From Acinetobacter guerrae (lineage in GTDB: Bacteria; Pseudomonadota; Gammaproteobacteria; Pseudomonadales; Moraxellaceae): a stretch of 64,000 bases of DNA. Positions within the stretch are counted from its first letter, which is position 1. Every line of letters begins with the position of its first letter. Below the pieces are notes generated by a model. That model was not told where the DNA came from. It did no database searches and was given only the letters and a program-made list of their open reading frames with translations. The translations under genes were made by a program, and so were the position numbers. Shown piece by piece: positions 1 through 9,736 of this stretch. The stretch is from NCBI RefSeq assembly GCF_009372255.1, contig NZ_LXGN01000001.1, positions 496,001 through 560,000 of the forward strand. Direction: 5' to 3'.

Positions 1-138
1 AGTATAGAATGGGTGGCAAGCTGAACATACGTCAAGATAAAGAGTGTCTTTACCAAGAGCAGAACGAGTTTCGATTACGTTACCGCAAGAACAGGTTGCA
101 ACTAGTGTTTCATATTTTGGGTGAATATCGGCGCGCAT
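1..138 (-). CDS. rpmE: 50S ribosomal protein L31 (5' part, truncated by window edge)
   Basis: The first 46 codons are present and the 3' end lies beyond position 1. The translation begins [10 protein letters not shown] and carries the zinc-binding cysteines of the C+ form of L31: CSC at residues 16-18 and CSAC at 37-40. L31 bridges the ribosomal subunits. The ATG at 138 has AGGAG about 9 nt upstream. A long leader precedes it (see 139..369). The family is unmistakable; only the missing C-terminus limits the call. Confidence 0.95.
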   Translation of the reverse strand, partial: MRADIHPKYETLVATCSCGNVIETRSALGKDTLYLDVCSACHPFYT

Positions 139-369
139 GGTCGATTACTCCTAATTAAAGAAAGGCTTAAGCTGTTATCGCAATTGATCACTCTCAACTG
201 ATAATCCAAAGATCAATCAAAACTGAGGAAAGGCTGGTCAACTAAAAATAGACAACACAGCAGATCAACACCACAACAGACCATTTCTCTTGGCCCACCG
301 AGACGAATCCGTCAGAGCTAAGCACAACAAGTGGACGTTATTATACGCTAAAAAAATCCAGATAGCGAA
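139..369 (-). promoter_or_regulatory. rpmE leader with putative -10 box
   Basis: On the minus strand a TATAAT hexamer lies at 345..340, which would give an rpmE leader of about 195 nt. No convincing -35 was found. The leader is moderately GC-rich compared with other intergenic DNA here. I see no ORF in it. The downstream end of the transporter gene at 370 lies inside this stretch without an obvious terminator. Confidence 0.35.
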
Positions 370-1368
370 TTATTGCGTGACCGTTTTATCATTGAGTGTA
401 GTTTGCTCATTTTTTTTCGACCAGTAATTTGCAATGACACCACACACCATTAACTGAATCTGATGAAAAATCATAATTGGTAAAACAATCATACCCAATG
501 GTTGGCCGCTAAACAGAATTTGTGCCATCGGCACCCCACTTGCCAGTGTCTTTTTCGAGCCACAAAAGAAGATGGTGATTTGATCTGCCCGATTAAAGCC
601 AAGCCAGACGGGTACAAATAATCCCAAAAGCATAATAATGGTAAGTAAAACTGAACATGCCAACACTAAGTAAAACAATGTCAGTAAGTTAACCTGATGC
701 CAAAGACCTGCAACGACTGCACTACTGAAAGCTCCATATACCACCATCAAAATTGTGCCCTGATCAAAGGCTTTTACAATGCTTGGTACTTTCTTCATAT
801 AAGGAAAAATCCATGAACGAAGTACCTGCCCCAAAATAAATGGCACAAGTAGTAGCAAGGTAATTTGGATAATCGAAGCAGTTGGATCGTAATTATGCTT
901 TGACTGACCAAAAATAAAAAAACTGACCAATACAGGTGTAATAAACATGCCAATTAAATTTGAAAATGAGGCACTGCACACTGCCGCAGCAACATTGCCT
1001 TTAGCCACAGAAGTAAATGCAATAGAAGACTGCACGGTCGATGGCAAAAAGCACATAAACAAAAAGCCCCAGTAAAGCTCTTGTCCTAATATTGGGAGTA
1101 AAATTGGTTTAGCCATCAAACCAAGAATTGGAAACACCACAAAAGTAAAGGCAAAAACCAGAACATGTAATTTCCAATGCAGAATACCCTCAACGATCGC
1201 TTCTCTTGAAAGCTTAGCGCCATGCAAGAAAAATAAAATTGCAATCGCAATATTGGTCACCACTTCAAAAATACTGGCAGCATGTCCTGACACAGGAATA
1301 AAACTCGCCAGAATAACCATGCTAATCAATAAAACAGTAAAACGATCCAGAGCCAGTAATTTCAGCAT
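370..1368 (-). CDS. Bile acid:sodium symporter (BASS/SBF-like, YfeH type) family transporter
   Basis: The 332-residue protein is almost entirely hydrophobic, with nine or ten predicted membrane segments. Family resemblance is clearest around residues 45-65 (FFLHGAKLSREA) and 105-125 (FLPSTVQSSIAFTS), which match the conserved SBF-like/YfeH core, where the paired-helix crossover lies. It would work in the inner membrane as a sodium- or proton-coupled importer of an organic anion; the substrate cannot be read from sequence. The tail is short and hydrophilic (residues 318-332). It stands alone, with rpmE downstream on the same strand and the ampG-like gene upstream on the same strand. Distance to the latter (255 bp) suggests its own promoter. 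Confidence 0.8.
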   Translation of the reverse strand: MLKLLALDRFTVLLISMVILASFIPVSGHAASIFEVVTNIAIAILFFLHGAKLSREAIVEGILHWKLHVLVFAFTFVVFPILGLMAKPILLPILGQELYWGFLFMCFLPSTVQSSIAFTSVAKGNVAAAVCSASFSNLIGMFITPVLVSFFIFGQSKHNYDPTASIIQITLLLLVPFILGQVLRSWIFPYMKKVPSIVKAFDQGTILMVVYGAFSSAVVAGLWHQVNLLTLFYLVLACSVLLTIIMLLGLFVPVWLGFNRADQITIFFCGSKKTLASGVPMAQILFSGQPLGMIVLPIMIFHQIQLMVCGVIANYWSKKNEQTTLNDKTVTQ

Positions 1369-1623
1369 TGCATTACATCCTGTTGGTCATTCATAACAAA
1401 GCCCGATAAATGAAATTTACCGAGAAGTAAATTTTCATGTTACCGAGCTTGCTTAATAAAGCCAGTTTTCAAATAAAATGTTCAGTATTTATTTAAAAAC
1501 TTAACTTTTAAATCAATAACATACTTATCGTTATTATAAGCATTTTCACGCGAATAAAATACATTAAGCTTGAGATAAAACTATTCATTTGGGCTTAAAG
1601 TAAAGCACAGAAAATACAAAGCT

Positions 1624-3813
1624 TTATTGATTTGTATTCTCTGGCTCAAGTGCCTGATGCTCTTTTAACAGTTTAGCGACCCATACCACCAAAATTAAAA
1701 TTGGAATGCCAATGAATGTGGTCATCAGGAAAAATTTTGGATAACCAATATGCGTCACGATTGTTCCCGAATATCCACCTAACAATTTAGGTGTCAATGT
1801 CATCAGTGAGCTAAAAATCGCATATTGAACGGCGGTAAATGAAACACTGGTCAAACTTGATAAAAATGCAATAAATGCTGCACCTGCTAGCCCAGACGCC
1901 AGATTATCCATAATAATCGCAAAGTATAGCCAGAGTGAACTGTAAGGCTTCACCACTTTACCCTTTAAGACAGTTTCAGAATTTGGCTCAAATTTAACTG
2001 GTGCTATTGGATCAAGCTCAACATCCAAAAGCTGAGTTTGATTGGTTTGCGCAAGCGTATAGCTTCGTTGATTATGAATCAGCGATTGTTCTTGTACCGA
2101 AATCGCATCTACTGAAATGGTTTTACTCTGTGAATTTTGTAATGCCTGATGATCAATAATTCCACTAAATGTTCCAGTAGCATCAAGCTTGGTAGGAAAA
2201 ATTTTTCCATCTAGTTTTAACAAGATGGGGTGATCTGCTTGAAGCTGTTTAGCATCCAATCCTGAAATTTGACCTTTGACCACAACACTTTGTTTAAGTT
2301 CAGCAGGAGATAACTGATCATCACTGGTAATAGGTAATAATTGAATCTGAGGTTGATGCAAATCATGATTTAAATAAGGTAGATTCACTGAAATTGGATC
2401 TGCCTCACCTTGTGCAAACTGAGATTGAACCGTAATTTGATGAGCTTCTGCTAAAATTTGATTTGGAATCGACAGCTTAAAATATCCAACTTCATCCGTT
2501 TTCGCAGTATAGTGATGCGACCCAATCTGAATCTGTACATCGGCGAGAGGCTGACCCGATTTGACCAATCCGATAAAAATCAGATTTGTGGAACTGGCAA
2601 GCACTGCACCAACAAACATCAGCTTCATGATATTCATGCGCTGTGCCAGTAAACCGCCCAGAAAACCACCAATCAAGCTAAAAATAACACCATAAATTTT
2701 AACTGCTTCTGCAATTTGTTCTTTACTAAAATTTAAGTCCTGATAAAAAACATTGGAAATAACACCTGCAATAATGTCTGAAATCCGATAAAAACCAATT
2801 AAAAGTAACAGTACTAATGCCAGTTTGACCCCATAGCGTTTAAAGAAATCTAGAATTGGGGCAACCCATGTTTCTAGCGCCATTTGCTTGTTCACAACAC
2901 CTGCATGTACCAACAAATAACCAACAAACAAAGCGCATGCACCAGCTGTTAAAAAGCGTAAAGCTTCCAGACCAAACAAGGCAGCGGTATCGCTAATGTT
3001 GGCAGCGCTAGCGATGAGATCCGTCACATTTCCCGAATAAATATAAGTCACAACAAAAGTTGCTACTGCCACAAAGAACACAAACACCAAACGATAATAA
3101 TCACTGCGTTTATAATCTTTATACACTCGGTTGACCTGCGGCTCACGTACAACCAGTGTGGTGATTATCCCGACCACCATCACTGCTGCCATGGTTAAAT
3201 AGGTGTATTTCCAAGCTTCATAAATATAGTTGCCTTTAGAGGTTCCTAAGTAAGCTGCTAAAAATAATGCACCTGCACCCGCCACAATCATCCCAATACG
3301 GTAACCAGCATTATAAGTCGATGCCAAAACGGTCTGCATTTGGGTTTCTGCAAGTTCAATACGATAAGCATCAATTACAATATCTTGTGTTGCTGCTGAA
3401 AAACCAAGCAGTACTGCACCAACTGCCATCTGGATCAGATAACCATGACCAAGTGATGGATCTGAAAACGCCATGATACAAATTGAAGTGACAATCAAAA
3501 TTTGTGCAACCAATAACCATGCACGACGCCTTCCCAATATTTTAGTCAATAATGGAACAGGCAATTCATCGACCAATGGTGCCCACACAAATTTAAATGA
3601 ATAACCAAGTGCAGCCCAACTAAAAAAAGTGACCGCGCTTTTATCAATACCCGCTTCCCCCAACCACAATGACAAGCTTGAAAAAATCAGTAGAATCGGG
3701 ATACCCGCAGAAAATCCCAAAAACAACATAATCAGGGCACGGCGATCAAGAAAGGCTTCAAAAGCAGCTTTCCATCCAGTAGTTTGTGTGGTCATTCGGT
3801 TATTATTTTCCAA
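1624..3813 (-). CDS. ampG: AmpG-like muropeptide permease (MFS) with large periplasmic insert
   Basis: The N-terminal 400 residues match the AmpG/PAT branch of the major facilitator superfamily, including the FLGFSAGIP start of helix 1 and ATQDIVIDAYRIE at 141-153. AmpG imports anhydromuropeptides for cell-wall recycling and links this to AmpC induction. At 729 residues the protein is far longer than the roughly 490 of E. coli AmpG. The excess is a hydrophilic block at about residues 418-622 between two membrane helices, beginning with a GQPLADVQIQIG...DEVGYFKLSIP pattern that resembles a carboxypeptidase-regulatory-like beta-sandwich, and a smaller extra segment near 230-320. Transport helices resume at residue 625. 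It diverges from the Lon-like gene over a 166-bp gap. The alternative start Met7 is possible. Confidence 0.8.
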   Translation of the reverse strand: MENNNRMTTQTTGWKAAFEAFLDRRALIMLFLGFSAGIPILLIFSSLSLWLGEAGIDKSAVTFFSWAALGYSFKFVWAPLVDELPVPLLTKILGRRRAWLLVAQILIVTSICIMAFSDPSLGHGYLIQMAVGAVLLGFSAATQDIVIDAYRIELAETQMQTVLASTYNAGYRIGMIVAGAGALFLAAYLGTSKGNYIYEAWKYTYLTMAAVMVVGIITTLVVREPQVNRVYKDYKRSDYYRLVFVFFVAVATFVVTYIYSGNVTDLIASAANISDTAALFGLEALRFLTAGACALFVGYLLVHAGVVNKQMALETWVAPILDFFKRYGVKLALVLLLLIGFYRISDIIAGVISNVFYQDLNFSKEQIAEAVKIYGVIFSLIGGFLGGLLAQRMNIMKLMFVGAVLASSTNLIFIGLVKSGQPLADVQIQIGSHHYTAKTDEVGYFKLSIPNQILAEAHQITVQSQFAQGEADPISVNLPYLNHDLHQPQIQLLPITSDDQLSPAELKQSVVVKGQISGLDAKQLQADHPILLKLDGKIFPTKLDATGTFSGIIDHQALQNSQSKTISVDAISVQEQSLIHNQRSYTLAQTNQTQLLDVELDPIAPVKFEPNSETVLKGKVVKPYSSLWLYFAIIMDNLASGLAGAAFIAFLSSLTSVSFTAVQYAIFSSLMTLTPKLLGGYSGTIVTHIGYPKFFLMTTFIGIPILILVVWVAKLLKEHQALEPENTNQ

Positions 3814-3979
3814 AGATTTTATAAAACAGCCTATTCAATCGTGTTATGTCCAAGCTTTCAATATTGTTTATGAAAAGCCAGGCATTTTAATTGAGAAAAA
3901 ATGCGATGAAGCTTGATATTTTGCCCTAAACCTGTATACCTTTAAATCTTACCTCTAGTTTATTTTTTGGATTTCACCT

Positions 3980-6598
3980 GTGACCCAAAGACACGATCAA
4001 ATGGCTTCAACATTATCTTCAACTTCAACCACAGCGACAACTCTAAAAAGCAATAATCTACCATCGGTATTTGAGCAAACTGAGATTAAAACGACATTAG
4101 AAAAGACAAGTTTAAAATCTGAACAACTCACCCACATAACCAATTTGGAAAAAATTCCATCGTCAACTCGACGTATCAAACCCCTCAATAATTTTCTGGG
4201 ACAAGATCGTGCCCGCGCTTCTGTAGAAGCAGGGATTTCGCTACCATATTCAGGTTATAACATTTTTGCAGTCGGTACCGCAGGTCTAGGTAAACGCACC
4301 ATGATCAAGCGGTTGTTGCAGCAACATGCCAAAAATATGCCAACACCTGATGACTGGGTGTATGTCAATAATTTTAAAAATGCACGTCAACCGCTTGCAT
4401 TAAGGTTTCCAGCGGGTCAGGGTCCAAAATTTCAAAATGCCTTACATCAGGCATGGCAAACCATATTGAAACAACTGGAAAGACGCTTCACTGCCGAGAC
4501 CTATCACAACCGCATTGAGCAAATTCGTCAGGAAACAGGCGATGAACAACAAGAAGCTTTGGTTGAATTGACCAAAGAAGGTGAAACGCTTGATCTAAAA
4601 CTGATTTCCCGTAACGAAGAGCATTGCTTTGTACCCATTCATCTCAAAGATGATCAGGTACAGGAATTAACTCAAAATGAAATCAATGCGCTCAGCACCA
4701 AACAACGTGCTGAAATCGCAGCCAATATGCGTTATATGGATAAAAAACTGGAACGCTTGGGGCTACATCTGGGTGACCTTGAAGATGATGCTCGTGATCA
4801 AGTGTCCGAGTTAAATCGTGATATTGCAAAACAAGTGGTTTTGCCTCGAATTGACGTATTGATTAAAAAAAATCAGAGCGTTGTTGGTCTTGAAGATTAT
4901 TTACAACGTTACGCAGAAGATATTATCCAGAATGTTGAAACAATTTTGGCACAGGAAGAAGATGATTTCTCCCCTGCACTATTTAATCGGGTTCCAGCGC
5001 GCTATCAAGCCAATGCCATCGTTAGTAATAAGCCAAACACGGGCGCTCCGGTTATTTTTGAAGACTTTCCGACTCATTATAATTTGCTTGGACATGTCGA
5101 ACAACTCACTCAAAATGGAACAATTACCACCGATTTTACATTGATTCGCCCAGGTTCCTTACATAAAGCCATCGGTGGTTTTTTGATGCTTGAAGCCGAA
5201 CAACTGCTTGAGCAACCCTATGCATGGCAAGGGCTTAAACGTGCGCTTAAATCTGGACAGTTAAAATTATCTTCACTTGAGCATATGCTCACATTAACAG
5301 GTAGTATTTCCATTGAACCTGCGGCAATTCCGCTTGAAATTAAAGTGGTTTTGTTAGCAGAACCTGAAATTTATTATGAAATTTTAGAAGTTGAACCTGA
5401 ACTTGGAAGTGTGTTCAAAATTCGAGCTGACTTCACTGATACATTACAACGTAATGACAGCAATGAGCAGGCTTATATGCAACTCATTGCCGATTATGTA
5501 CAGGTCGATAAATTATTACCTTTTGATCGTTCAGCATTATCTGCACTTTTAACAGATTCAAGCCGTCAGGCTGAAGACCAAAGCTCTCTGTCTTTGCATG
5601 CATCTACATTGGGCGATTTAATTCGTGAAGCCCATCATCATGCATTTACCGCAGGTGATAAAACGGTTTCCGACAAACATGTCAATCAAGCCTTACATCA
5701 TCGTCAATACCGTCTAGGTTATTTACGTGAACTGTATTGGCAAGATTTATCGCGCGGTACACAATTGATTGAAACGCAAGGTCATCGTTTAGGTCAGATC
5801 AATGCGCTATCAGTCATTCATTATGCAGATGTAGAGTTTGGTTTACCTTCAAGATTAACTGCCTCAGTCTATCAAGGCGGCGGTGATATTTTGGATATTG
5901 AACGTAGCGTAGAGCTAGGTGGATCATTGCATGCCAAAGGTGTTTTGCTGATGGCTAGCTTTTTAAAAGCACATTTTGGTCGTTCACAAATTCTGCATTT
6001 TTCTGCTGCACTCGCGTTTGAACAAAGCTACGGGCAAGTCGATGGTGACAGCGCCACGGTTGCAGAACTCTCTGCATTAATTTCTGCCATTAGCCAGATT
6101 CCAATTGATCAATCTTGGGCAATTACAGGATCGATGAACCAATTGGGACAAGTTCAACCGATTGGTGGGGTCAATGCCAAAATCGAAGGTTTCTATGATG
6201 CATGTAAATTGCAAGGTTTGACAGGCAAACAAGGTGTGATTATTCCTCGTCAGAATATGCAGCATCTCATGTTGCGTCAGGATGTGATTGAGGCAGTCGA
6301 AGCAGGTCAATTCCATGTCCATGCGATTGAAACGATTGATCAAGCTTTAGAAATACTCATGGCTCGCCCTGTTGGCGTACTGGATAAAAAAGGACGTTAT
6401 AGTAAAGGTTCTATTTATGCAGCAGTCATGGAACAACTCGAGTATTGGCAAGCCATTGAAGATGGTGATGAAGTTGAGGATGAGCCAAAGAAAAAGAAAA
6501 AAAAGAAGAAAAAGTCAAAAAATGAGGATCTAGAAAATGAAACTGTGACAGAAGAAGCAGCAGTTCTACATCCTGTGTTTAGACGCCGTAAGAAATAA
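3980..6598 (+). CDS. Lon-like AAA+ protease (YcbZ/LonH-type)
   Basis: The 872-residue protein has an N-terminal AAA-type region and a C-terminal Lon (S16) proteolytic domain. The catalytic dyad is visible as Ser691 in VDGDSATVAEL and Lys734 in GGVNAKIEGF, 43 residues apart as in classical Lon. The P-loop is degenerate: GTAGLGKRT at 99-107 has Arg after the Lys instead of Ser/Thr. A helical segment at about 170-300 is inserted in the ATPase region. The C-terminus carries a run of lysines (about 837-845) followed by an acidic stretch and a basic end. The GTG at 3980 has TTGGA upstream; ATG at 4001 is an alternative. Family members are thought to be cytosolic quality-control proteases, but the substrate is unknown. 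Confidence 0.85.
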   Translation: MTQRHDQMASTLSSTSTTATTLKSNNLPSVFEQTEIKTTLEKTSLKSEQLTHITNLEKIPSSTRRIKPLNNFLGQDRARASVEAGISLPYSGYNIFAVGTAGLGKRTMIKRLLQQHAKNMPTPDDWVYVNNFKNARQPLALRFPAGQGPKFQNALHQAWQTILKQLERRFTAETYHNRIEQIRQETGDEQQEALVELTKEGETLDLKLISRNEEHCFVPIHLKDDQVQELTQNEINALSTKQRAEIAANMRYMDKKLERLGLHLGDLEDDARDQVSELNRDIAKQVVLPRIDVLIKKNQSVVGLEDYLQRYAEDIIQNVETILAQEEDDFSPALFNRVPARYQANAIVSNKPNTGAPVIFEDFPTHYNLLGHVEQLTQNGTITTDFTLIRPGSLHKAIGGFLMLEAEQLLEQPYAWQGLKRALKSGQLKLSSLEHMLTLTGSISIEPAAIPLEIKVVLLAEPEIYYEILEVEPELGSVFKIRADFTDTLQRNDSNEQAYMQLIADYVQVDKLLPFDRSALSALLTDSSRQAEDQSSLSLHASTLGDLIREAHHHAFTAGDKTVSDKHVNQALHHRQYRLGYLRELYWQDLSRGTQLIETQGHRLGQINALSVIHYADVEFGLPSRLTASVYQGGGDILDIERSVELGGSLHAKGVLLMASFLKAHFGRSQILHFSAALAFEQSYGQVDGDSATVAELSALISAISQIPIDQSWAITGSMNQLGQVQPIGGVNAKIEGFYDACKLQGLTGKQGVIIPRQNMQHLMLRQDVIEAVEAGQFHVHAIETIDQALEILMARPVGVLDKKGRYSKGSIYAAVMEQLEYWQAIEDGDEVEDEPKKKKKKKKKSKNEDLENETVTEEAAVLHPVFRRRKK

Positions 6599-6610
6599 TA
6601 GCATCCATAA

Positions 6611-6637
6611 AAATAAGCCTCATGTTGAGGCTTATTT
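6611..6637. terminator. Bidirectional Rho-independent terminator
   Basis: A perfect 12-bp stem with a TGT loop is flanked by A and T runs on both sides. It lies between the convergent Lon-like and DegS-like genes and can serve both. Confidence 0.9.
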
Positions 6638-6650
6638 TTTATTGTCAAAT

Positions 6651-7835
6651 TTAACGTTTTGGTAAAGGAATATATTGTGAACTTTGGTTTTGGCTCTTAC
6701 GTTCACCTACTTTGACATCTAGTGTCGCAGTTTGACCATTACGTTCAACTTCCAGTTTTACCGTTGTACTAGGTGCTTGTAGAGCCACATAATTAATTAA
6801 ATGCGATGCAGAATTAATCACTTCGTCATTCACTTTTAAAATTTTGTCACCTACTTTAACACCAGCCTGATCCGAAGGGCCACCGCGCAATACGTCAGCA
6901 ACCACAACACCTGTTTGACGTTGGGCTAAAACATCATCTTGATCTTGATTTGGTGCAACCAGACTAATACCCAACCAACCACGAATGACACGACCATCTT
7001 TTAAAATCGAATTTAGAACTTGCTGACACACCTGTGCAGGAATCGCAAATCCAATCCCTAAAGAGCCGCCAGATTGAGAGAAAATTGCGGTATTGACCCC
7101 AATCAAATTTCCTGCAACATCAATCAACGCACCACCAGAATTACCCGGATTAATTGCTGCATCAGTCTGAATAAAGTCTTCATAAGTGTTGATACCCAAA
7201 TCTGATCGCCCTGTTGCAGAAATAATCCCTTGTGTCACTGTTTGACCTACACCAAATGGATTACCAATTGCTAAAACCACATCCCCCACTTCATTGCCAC
7301 TTAACTTAAAAGGCAACACAGGAAGTTGATCAAGCTCGATCTTAATGACTGCTAAATCTGTATCAGGATCTGTTCCAATCACTTTTGCAACAGCACGGCG
7401 ACCATCATTGAGTCCAACTACAATTTGATCTGCCTGTGCAATAACATGGTTATTCGTCAAAATATAACCATCAGGACGTACAATTACGCCAGAACCTAGA
7501 CTATTTTCATTCTCCTGATTCGGCTGCTTTGGTAATTGATTACCAAAAAATTCACGAAAAACAGGATCATTAAGTAAAGGATTAGCCGCTTGTTTTATTT
7601 TTTGGGTCGTAAAAATATTGACAACTGCAGGTGCAGCCACTTTTACAGCAGCACTATAAGACACTACACCACCTGCACGTGAAGTATCCACTAAAGGTTT
7701 TACATTTTCGGCGGGCATTTTTACGCCATCGGCGGCTACAGGCGCTTTAGGCTGATTTAATTTTTGCCATGAAAGAAAACTAATAATGACAATGATGAGA
7801 AGTATCCACGGTAACCATGTAAAAGCACGACGCAC
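6651..7835 (-). CDS. degS: DegS/HtrA-type periplasmic serine protease (S1C)
   Basis: A single N-terminal membrane anchor (residues 7-23) precedes a trypsin-like domain with the complete triad: His130 (TNNHVIA), Asp160 (DTDLAVIKI) and Ser233 (GNSGGAL). One PDZ domain follows at about 295-375. One anchor plus one PDZ matches DegS/AlgW rather than DegP, which has two PDZ domains and a cleaved signal. The family senses misfolded outer-membrane porins in the periplasm and cleaves an anti-sigma factor of the RseA/MucA type. The protein ends in a short Gln/Ser-rich tail. It is transcribed alone and converges on the Lon-like gene. A generic Do-like protease is the alternative. Confidence 0.85.
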   Translation of the reverse strand: MRRAFTWLPWILLIIVIISFLSWQKLNQPKAPVAADGVKMPAENVKPLVDTSRAGGVVSYSAAVKVAAPAVVNIFTTQKIKQAANPLLNDPVFREFFGNQLPKQPNQENENSLGSGVIVRPDGYILTNNHVIAQADQIVVGLNDGRRAVAKVIGTDPDTDLAVIKIELDQLPVLPFKLSGNEVGDVVLAIGNPFGVGQTVTQGIISATGRSDLGINTYEDFIQTDAAINPGNSGGALIDVAGNLIGVNTAIFSQSGGSLGIGFAIPAQVCQQVLNSILKDGRVIRGWLGISLVAPNQDQDDVLAQRQTGVVVADVLRGGPSDQAGVKVGDKILKVNDEVINSASHLINYVALQAPSTTVKLEVERNGQTATLDVKVGERKSQNQSSQYIPLPKR

Positions 7836-8007
7836 GTTTACATCCTCTAAGTTTGATTTAATTTATTGAAGAAAAAAGAGTTTACTTATTGTAAAGCATA
7901 AGCTTATCGATAGCTGAAAAAGATAATAAAGATTTGTCTAGCTTTAGTTACAATTAAAAATATGTTTTGATGTGAGTTCACTGGATTGATTCAGAGTTAG
8001 ATGATTC

Positions 8008-8766
8008 ATGGCAAATTTACATGACATTATAAAATGGTGTGATCAAACACTCAGTAGCAGCGAATTTAAAGATTATGCGCCAAACGGCTTACAGATTGAA
8101 GGAAAAGAAAGCGTCAAACGCATTGTATCTGCGGTGACAGCTTCTGAAACAGCAATTGATGCTGCAATTGAACTTAATGCCGATTTATTGTTGGTTCATC
8201 ATGGCTATTTCTGGAAAGGCGAACCCTACCCGATTACAGGAATGCGTGGTAATCGAATTAAAAAACTGATTCAAAATGATATTTCCTTAGTTGCCTACCA
8301 TCTGCCATTAGATGCTCATCCTATTTTAGGCAATAATGCTGCAATTGCTGAACTTTTAGAACTTCATGAAATAGAAGCTTTGGACAGTAGCGAGCGTTAC
8401 CCTATCGGAAATATTGGTTATCTAAGACAAGCCTTAACACCTGAGGACTTTAAATTAAAATTGCAACATTGTTTTGATTTTAATATTGTCCATTTGCCTG
8501 CCCATAAAACTCGCATTCAAAAAGTCGGCTTTTGCACAGGCGGCGCTCAGGATTTTATCAATAAAGCTGCGCTGCTCGATTGTGATGCGTATATATCTGG
8601 TGAAGTCAGCGAACGTACATTTTATGAAGCACAAGAACTAAATGTACATTATTTTGCCTGTGGCCATCATGCAACTGAAAGTTATGGCGTTCAACGTTTA
8701 GCAAAGGCGTTGTCAGATCATTTTTCGCTCGAACACCATTATGTAGAGTTGAATAATCCGATTTAA
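8008..8766 (+). CDS. Nif3-like dinuclear metal-centre protein (YbgI family)
   Basis: The 252-residue length and the sequence match the NIF3/YbgI family across the whole protein: YAPNGLQIEG near residue 24, LLVHHGYFW near 63 (metal-binding His pair), YHLPLDAHP near 96 and FACGHHATES near 215 that supplies further ligands. Family members form toroidal hexamers with a dinuclear metal site; they are often labelled GTP cyclohydrolase I type 2 homologues but the physiological reaction is unsettled. The gene stands alone between the divergent degS-like gene and sodB. The ATG at 8008 is preceded by only a weak Shine-Dalgarno-like sequence. Confidence 0.88.
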   Translation: MANLHDIIKWCDQTLSSSEFKDYAPNGLQIEGKESVKRIVSAVTASETAIDAAIELNADLLLVHHGYFWKGEPYPITGMRGNRIKKLIQNDISLVAYHLPLDAHPILGNNAAIAELLELHEIEALDSSERYPIGNIGYLRQALTPEDFKLKLQHCFDFNIVHLPAHKTRIQKVGFCTGGAQDFINKAALLDCDAYISGEVSERTFYEAQELNVHYFACGHHATESYGVQRLAKALSDHFSLEHHYVELNNPI

Positions 8767-8911
8767 GACGTATTTATTACAAGTCTTTATATATGTATTA
8801 ATTAAGGTTTTATTGTGTATTGTTATTTAAAACGATGCGCTTTTGCGTAAATAATCATTTACAATAGAGCCACTTAATCCTACTACCCCAGCTAACGCAA
8901 GGAATTGGAAC

Positions 8912-9538
8912 ATGACAACCATTACTTTACCTGCATTACCTTACGCTTATGATGCACTTGAGCCACATATTTCTAAAGAAACTTTAGAATTCCATCATGA
9001 CAAGCATCATCAAACTTATGTTACTAATCTAAATAACTTGATCAAAGGTACTGATCTTGAAGGTAAAACTTTAGAAGAAATCATCAAAGCATCTGCTGGT
9101 GATGCCTCTAAAGCAGGTATCTTTAATAATGCTGCACAAGTTTGGAATCACACTTTTTACTGGAATTCTATTGCTCCAAATGGTGGTGGTAAACCTACAG
9201 GTGCAATTGCAGCAAAAATTGATGAAGCATTTGGTTCTTACGAAAAATTTGCTGAAGAATTTGCCAATGCAGCAACAACTCAATTCGGTTCGGGTTGGGC
9301 ATGGTTAGTTGCCGATCAAGTGAACGGTAAACTTTCTATTACTAAAACTTCAAATGCTGATACTCCGCTTGCACACGGTCAAGTTGCTGTATTAACAATT
9401 GACGTTTGGGAACATGCTTACTATATCGACTACCGCAATGCACGTCCTAAATACATCTCTACCTTCCTTGAGAGTCTGGTCAATTGGGATTATGCAAATG
9501 CAAAACTTGCAGGCCAACCAGCAGGCGTAGAAAAATAA
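8912..9538 (+). CDS. sodB: Superoxide dismutase [Fe]
   Basis: The 208-residue protein is collinear with iron superoxide dismutases. Visible signatures are [16 protein letters not shown] at the N-terminus, [11 protein letters not shown] with the first metal-ligand His28, [13 protein letters not shown] with the second, FGSGWAWL, and [16 protein letters not shown] with the last Asp and His ligands. The [11 protein letters not shown] signature favours iron over manganese. It dismutates superoxide in the cytosol. The ATG at 8912 has AAGGAA upstream, and a strong terminator follows, so it is monocistronic. Confidence 0.96.
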   Translation: MTTITLPALPYAYDALEPHISKETLEFHHDKHHQTYVTNLNNLIKGTDLEGKTLEEIIKASAGDASKAGIFNNAAQVWNHTFYWNSIAPNGGGKPTGAIAAKIDEAFGSYEKFAEEFANAATTQFGSGWAWLVADQVNGKLSITKTSNADTPLAHGQVAVLTIDVWEHAYYIDYRNARPKYISTFLESLVNWDYANAKLAGQPAGVEK

Positions 9539-9556
9539 GTTTTATTTTTTTAAAGG

Positions 9557-9582
9557 CCGTCCATTTATGGACGGTTTTTTTT
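9557..9582 (+). terminator. Rho-independent terminator of sodB
   Basis: A CCGTCCA/TGGACGG stem with a TTTA loop is followed by eight T residues. Confidence 0.93.
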
Positions 9583-9696
9583 GACTTGCAGTAAAATAAA
9601 TACGATTAAAAACATTAATTTTTGATGAATAAAACAGCATAAGCTTCTGTTTTGATGATAAATAAATCATTTAACGCCTGTTTTAAGTAATTACCC

Positions 9697-9725
9697 TTGA
9701 CCTAATCCCAAGATGTGCCTAGAAT
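9697..9725 (+). promoter_or_regulatory. Promoter of the tandem tRNA-Asn genes
   Basis: TTGACC (9697-9702) and TAGAAT (9720-9725) are separated by exactly 17 bp, 11 nt before the first tRNA. The same boxes and spacing occur before the third tRNA-Asn at 11481. Confidence 0.8.
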
Positions 9726-9736
9726 GCGCATCAGAT

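Noticed and set aside
3629..3916. Open frame on the plus strand opposite the start of the ampG-like gene
   Set aside because: It is antisense to a strongly conserved transporter, has no recognisable domain and is explained as a shadow.
6481..6525. A-rich tract in the Lon-like gene as a frameshift site
   Set aside because: It encodes a polylysine run in the same frame, and the downstream acidic-basic tail reads through to the normal stop, so no frameshift is needed.
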